Shown here one piece after another: positions 6,318-7,707 of a stretch of 7,707 nucleotides of DNA. Numbering within the stretch: position 1 is the first letter of the stretch; each line of letters starts with the position of its first letter. The notes beneath the pieces were generated by a model, which did not search any database, was not told the DNA's origin, and saw only the letters and a program-made list of their open reading frames with translations. This DNA is from Chloroflexota bacterium (lineage in GTDB: Bacteria; Chloroflexota; Anaerolineae; Promineifilales; Promineifilaceae), in assembly GCA_008501785.1 (NCBI GenBank), contig QQUD01000579.1, positions 1 to 7,707 of the forward strand, written 5' to 3'. The position numbers were made by a program, and so were the translations under genes.

Positions 6318-6385
6318 GGACACGAATCGGACGGATTCTACGGATAAAAGAAAAGAAATCCGTTAAATCCTTATTATCCGTGTCC
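6318..6385. repeat. 28-base imperfect palindrome with CGGAT units
   Basis: Arms 6318-6345 and 6358-6385 are complementary at 22 of 28 positions without gaps, separated by the purine loop AAAAGAAAAGAA. Outer GGACACG and inner ACGGAT pair perfectly; the arms repeat the unit (A)CGGATT with variation. It begins about 10 bases after the predicted transcription start. No strong T-run follows on the minus strand, so it is not a clear terminator. Confidence 0.8.
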
Positions 6386-6401
6386 TATTTTCATTCATGT
6401 T

Positions 6402-6429
6402 GTTATACCGCTTAATTTTATTTGGGCAA
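6402..6429 (-). promoter_or_regulatory. Putative sigma70-type promoter for oxidoreductase-aroC operon
   Basis: On the minus strand TTGCCC (6429-6424), a 16-base spacer and TATAAC (6407-6402). It shares the same -35 hexamer with the predicted MoxR promoter. It would start RNA near 6395, about 190 bases before the oxidoreductase start, giving an unusually long leader that contains the palindrome and both tiny ORFs. Confidence 0.45.
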
Positions 6430-6462
6430 TGTGGGAGAAGGAAAAATTAGAGAGTATTAGGA

Positions 6463-7707
6463 CTATCTGTTTGGGTAGGGTGATTTCATATAGAGCGGTG
6501 TCCCATTGGATAAGGGGGTTCGAATAGGTCTAGAAACAGATGGCCGTTCGAGGGTTGTGAAAGATGGTATCCAAATTGTAAAGGTACTACCTTTTCCAGG
6601 AATACCCTCACTGTTTACTTCCAAGTAACCATGATGGCTGGAAACGATTTCTTGTGCGATTGATAACCCTAAGCCGGTTCCAGGTGCATCAGACCCTAAG
6701 CCTGTTGTTCCACGATAGAATCGTTCAAATATTTTGTTTTGCTCTTCTAAAGGGATGCCCAATCCTGTGTCAATAACTGATAAACCAATCCATGTGTTGT
6801 TATCTTTTTCTTGGGTATGCGTTTTGATAGTAATACGGCCGTTTTCTGGCGTGTAATTAATCGCATTTGTGAGCAAAATACTGAGTACTTGTCCAATTAA
6901 ACCAGAATCTCCCCTTACCAGAGGGAGTGAGTCAGAGAGAGCATAATCGATGATCAGCCCTTTTTCCTCTGCCAGCAGTTGGCGGTCTGTCACATATTGA
7001 ATGACTAGATAATCAATATGAAGTGGCAATAATTCGATTGGCACCCGATTTTGGTCAAGGCGTGAGAGATTTAACAAATCTTCAATCAATGTGTTGAGGC
7101 GTATGATTTCGCGGTTCATGCGCGCAAGATAGACAGATGTTTTTTTAGGGGCCCGTTGAATTAAGTCTGCATGAAGGCGTAAGCTTGTAATGGGTGTGCG
7201 TAATTCGTGCGATACGTTTGAAACAAACGTATCTTTCATGCGCTCTACTTCTTTTAAGGCGCTAATATCATGTAAGCTGCAAATCACATTTTCCACAACA
7301 CCATTACGGCGAATAGGAGCCAGCGCTACGCCAGTATCAAACAATGAATTGTCGGTGCGTTTTCCTATTGAATTGAATCGGGTTGGTTTGCCCGTTTGCA
7401 AAACTTTTCCTAGCGCAGTCGTAAATTTATTGACTTCATCACGAGTTGCCAGGCACTCTTGTAGTCGGTTGGGAATTTGATCTTTGGACCAACCAAACAT
7501 ATCACACGAGGCTGGATTGTGGGTGATGATCTCACCGGAATTGTTTAACATGAGAATTGAGTCAGGGCTATTGGTTAAAATTCCATTTACCTGCCCCATT
7601 GCATGTTGCAATTCGGCCGTTATCGACGTAACTGCGTCTTCTAAGAGTTCGTTTTGTGCTTCAAGCTCTTGGTATAACCGGGTGTGTTGAATGGCAACGG
7701 CCGCATA
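6463..7707 (-). CDS. GAF-PAS sensor histidine kinase, 5' end outside window
   Basis: The frame is open to the right edge, giving 414 visible residues; the TTG at 7611 is internal. Numbered from the edge: residues 1-18 (YAAVAIQHTRLYQELEAQ) are the typical end of a GAF domain and lead into a coiled-coil linker (about 12-40). A PAS domain spans about 43-152 (ILTNSPDSILMLNNSGEII...). The HisKA domain has SHELRTP with the phosphorylated His at about 167. The ATP-binding domain has the N box LLTNAINYTP (about 278-287), G1 DTGLGIP (313-319), an F box KIFERFYRG and G2 GTGLGLSIA (343-351). A tail of about 33 residues rich in Pro and Ser follows. All catalytic elements are intact. It autophosphorylates in response to an unknown signal; no response regulator is in view. 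Confidence 0.95.
   Translation of the reverse strand, partial: YAAVAIQHTRLYQELEAQNELLEDAVTSITAELQHAMGQVNGILTNSPDSILMLNNSGEIITHNPASCDMFGWSKDQIPNRLQECLATRDEVNKFTTALGKVLQTGKPTRFNSIGKRTDNSLFDTGVALAPIRRNGVVENVICSLHDISALKEVERMKDTFVSNVSHELRTPITSLRLHADLIQRAPKKTSVYLARMNREIIRLNTLIEDLLNLSRLDQNRVPIELLPLHIDYLVIQYVTDRQLLAEEKGLIIDYALSDSLPLVRGDSGLIGQVLSILLTNAINYTPENGRITIKTHTQEKDNNTWIGLSVIDTGLGIPLEEQNKIFERFYRGTTGLGSDAPGTGLGLSIAQEIVSSHHGYLEVNSEGIPGKGSTFTIWIPSFTTLERPSVSRPIRTPLSNGTPLYMKSPYPNR

Noticed and set aside
6318..6385. Long palindrome as an intrinsic terminator for the kinase
   Set aside because: No U-run follows on the minus strand, and the stem has six mismatches; it also lies downstream of a predicted promoter.
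7609..7611. TTG at 7611 as the start of the histidine kinase
   Set aside because: The same frame continues to the window edge and encodes a typical GAF domain end plus linker, so the gene begins outside.

Overview
All genes here are read from the minus strand, so transcription runs from high to low coordinates. The gene set (MoxR/DUF58 operon with an unknown membrane partner, an LLM-class flavin/F420-type oxidoreductase, a GAF-PAS histidine kinase, moderate base composition) fits a free-living bacterium. Chloroflexota of the Anaerolineae/Ardenticatenia type is my best guess, but this is an inference from gene style and not proven by any marker.

Layout in transcription order: (1) 7707-6463, a sensor histidine kinase whose N-terminus lies outside the window. 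(2) 6462-6210, a 253-base spacer with a promoter-like pair, a long imperfect palindrome and a structured leader holding two possible tiny ORFs. (3) 6206-5328, an LLM-class oxidoreductase, overlapping by 13 bases (4) 5340-4090, a long and divergent chorismate synthase (aroC). (5) A spacer with a CGATCA-repeat hairpin, then 3994-3398, a divergent GNAT-like protein. (6) A 237-base spacer with a promoter-like pair and two inverted repeats. (7) 3160-2216 MoxR ATPase, a spacer with a heptamer-repeat hairpin, 2148-856 DUF58 protein, and 859-1 a multi-pass membrane protein overlapping DUF58 by ATGA and running off the left edge. No gene-free stretch exceeds 300 bases.

Functional groups: MoxR, DUF58 and the membrane protein form the widespread MoxR-type chaperone/envelope operon. 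LLM oxidoreductase and aroC form a tightly coupled pair, which matters because chorismate synthase needs reduced flavin. The kinase and GNAT-like protein have no clear link to their neighbours.

The most striking signal is not a gene. The 10-base palindrome AACGGCCGTT occurs nine times exactly, where about 0.007 would be expected by chance. All copies lie inside genes and they use all three reading frames. This resembles the highly iterated palindromes (HIP1) of cyanobacteria but with a different sequence. A second recurring signal is that three of the four spacers carry a near-perfect inverted repeat built from very short tandem units, with a different unit in each.
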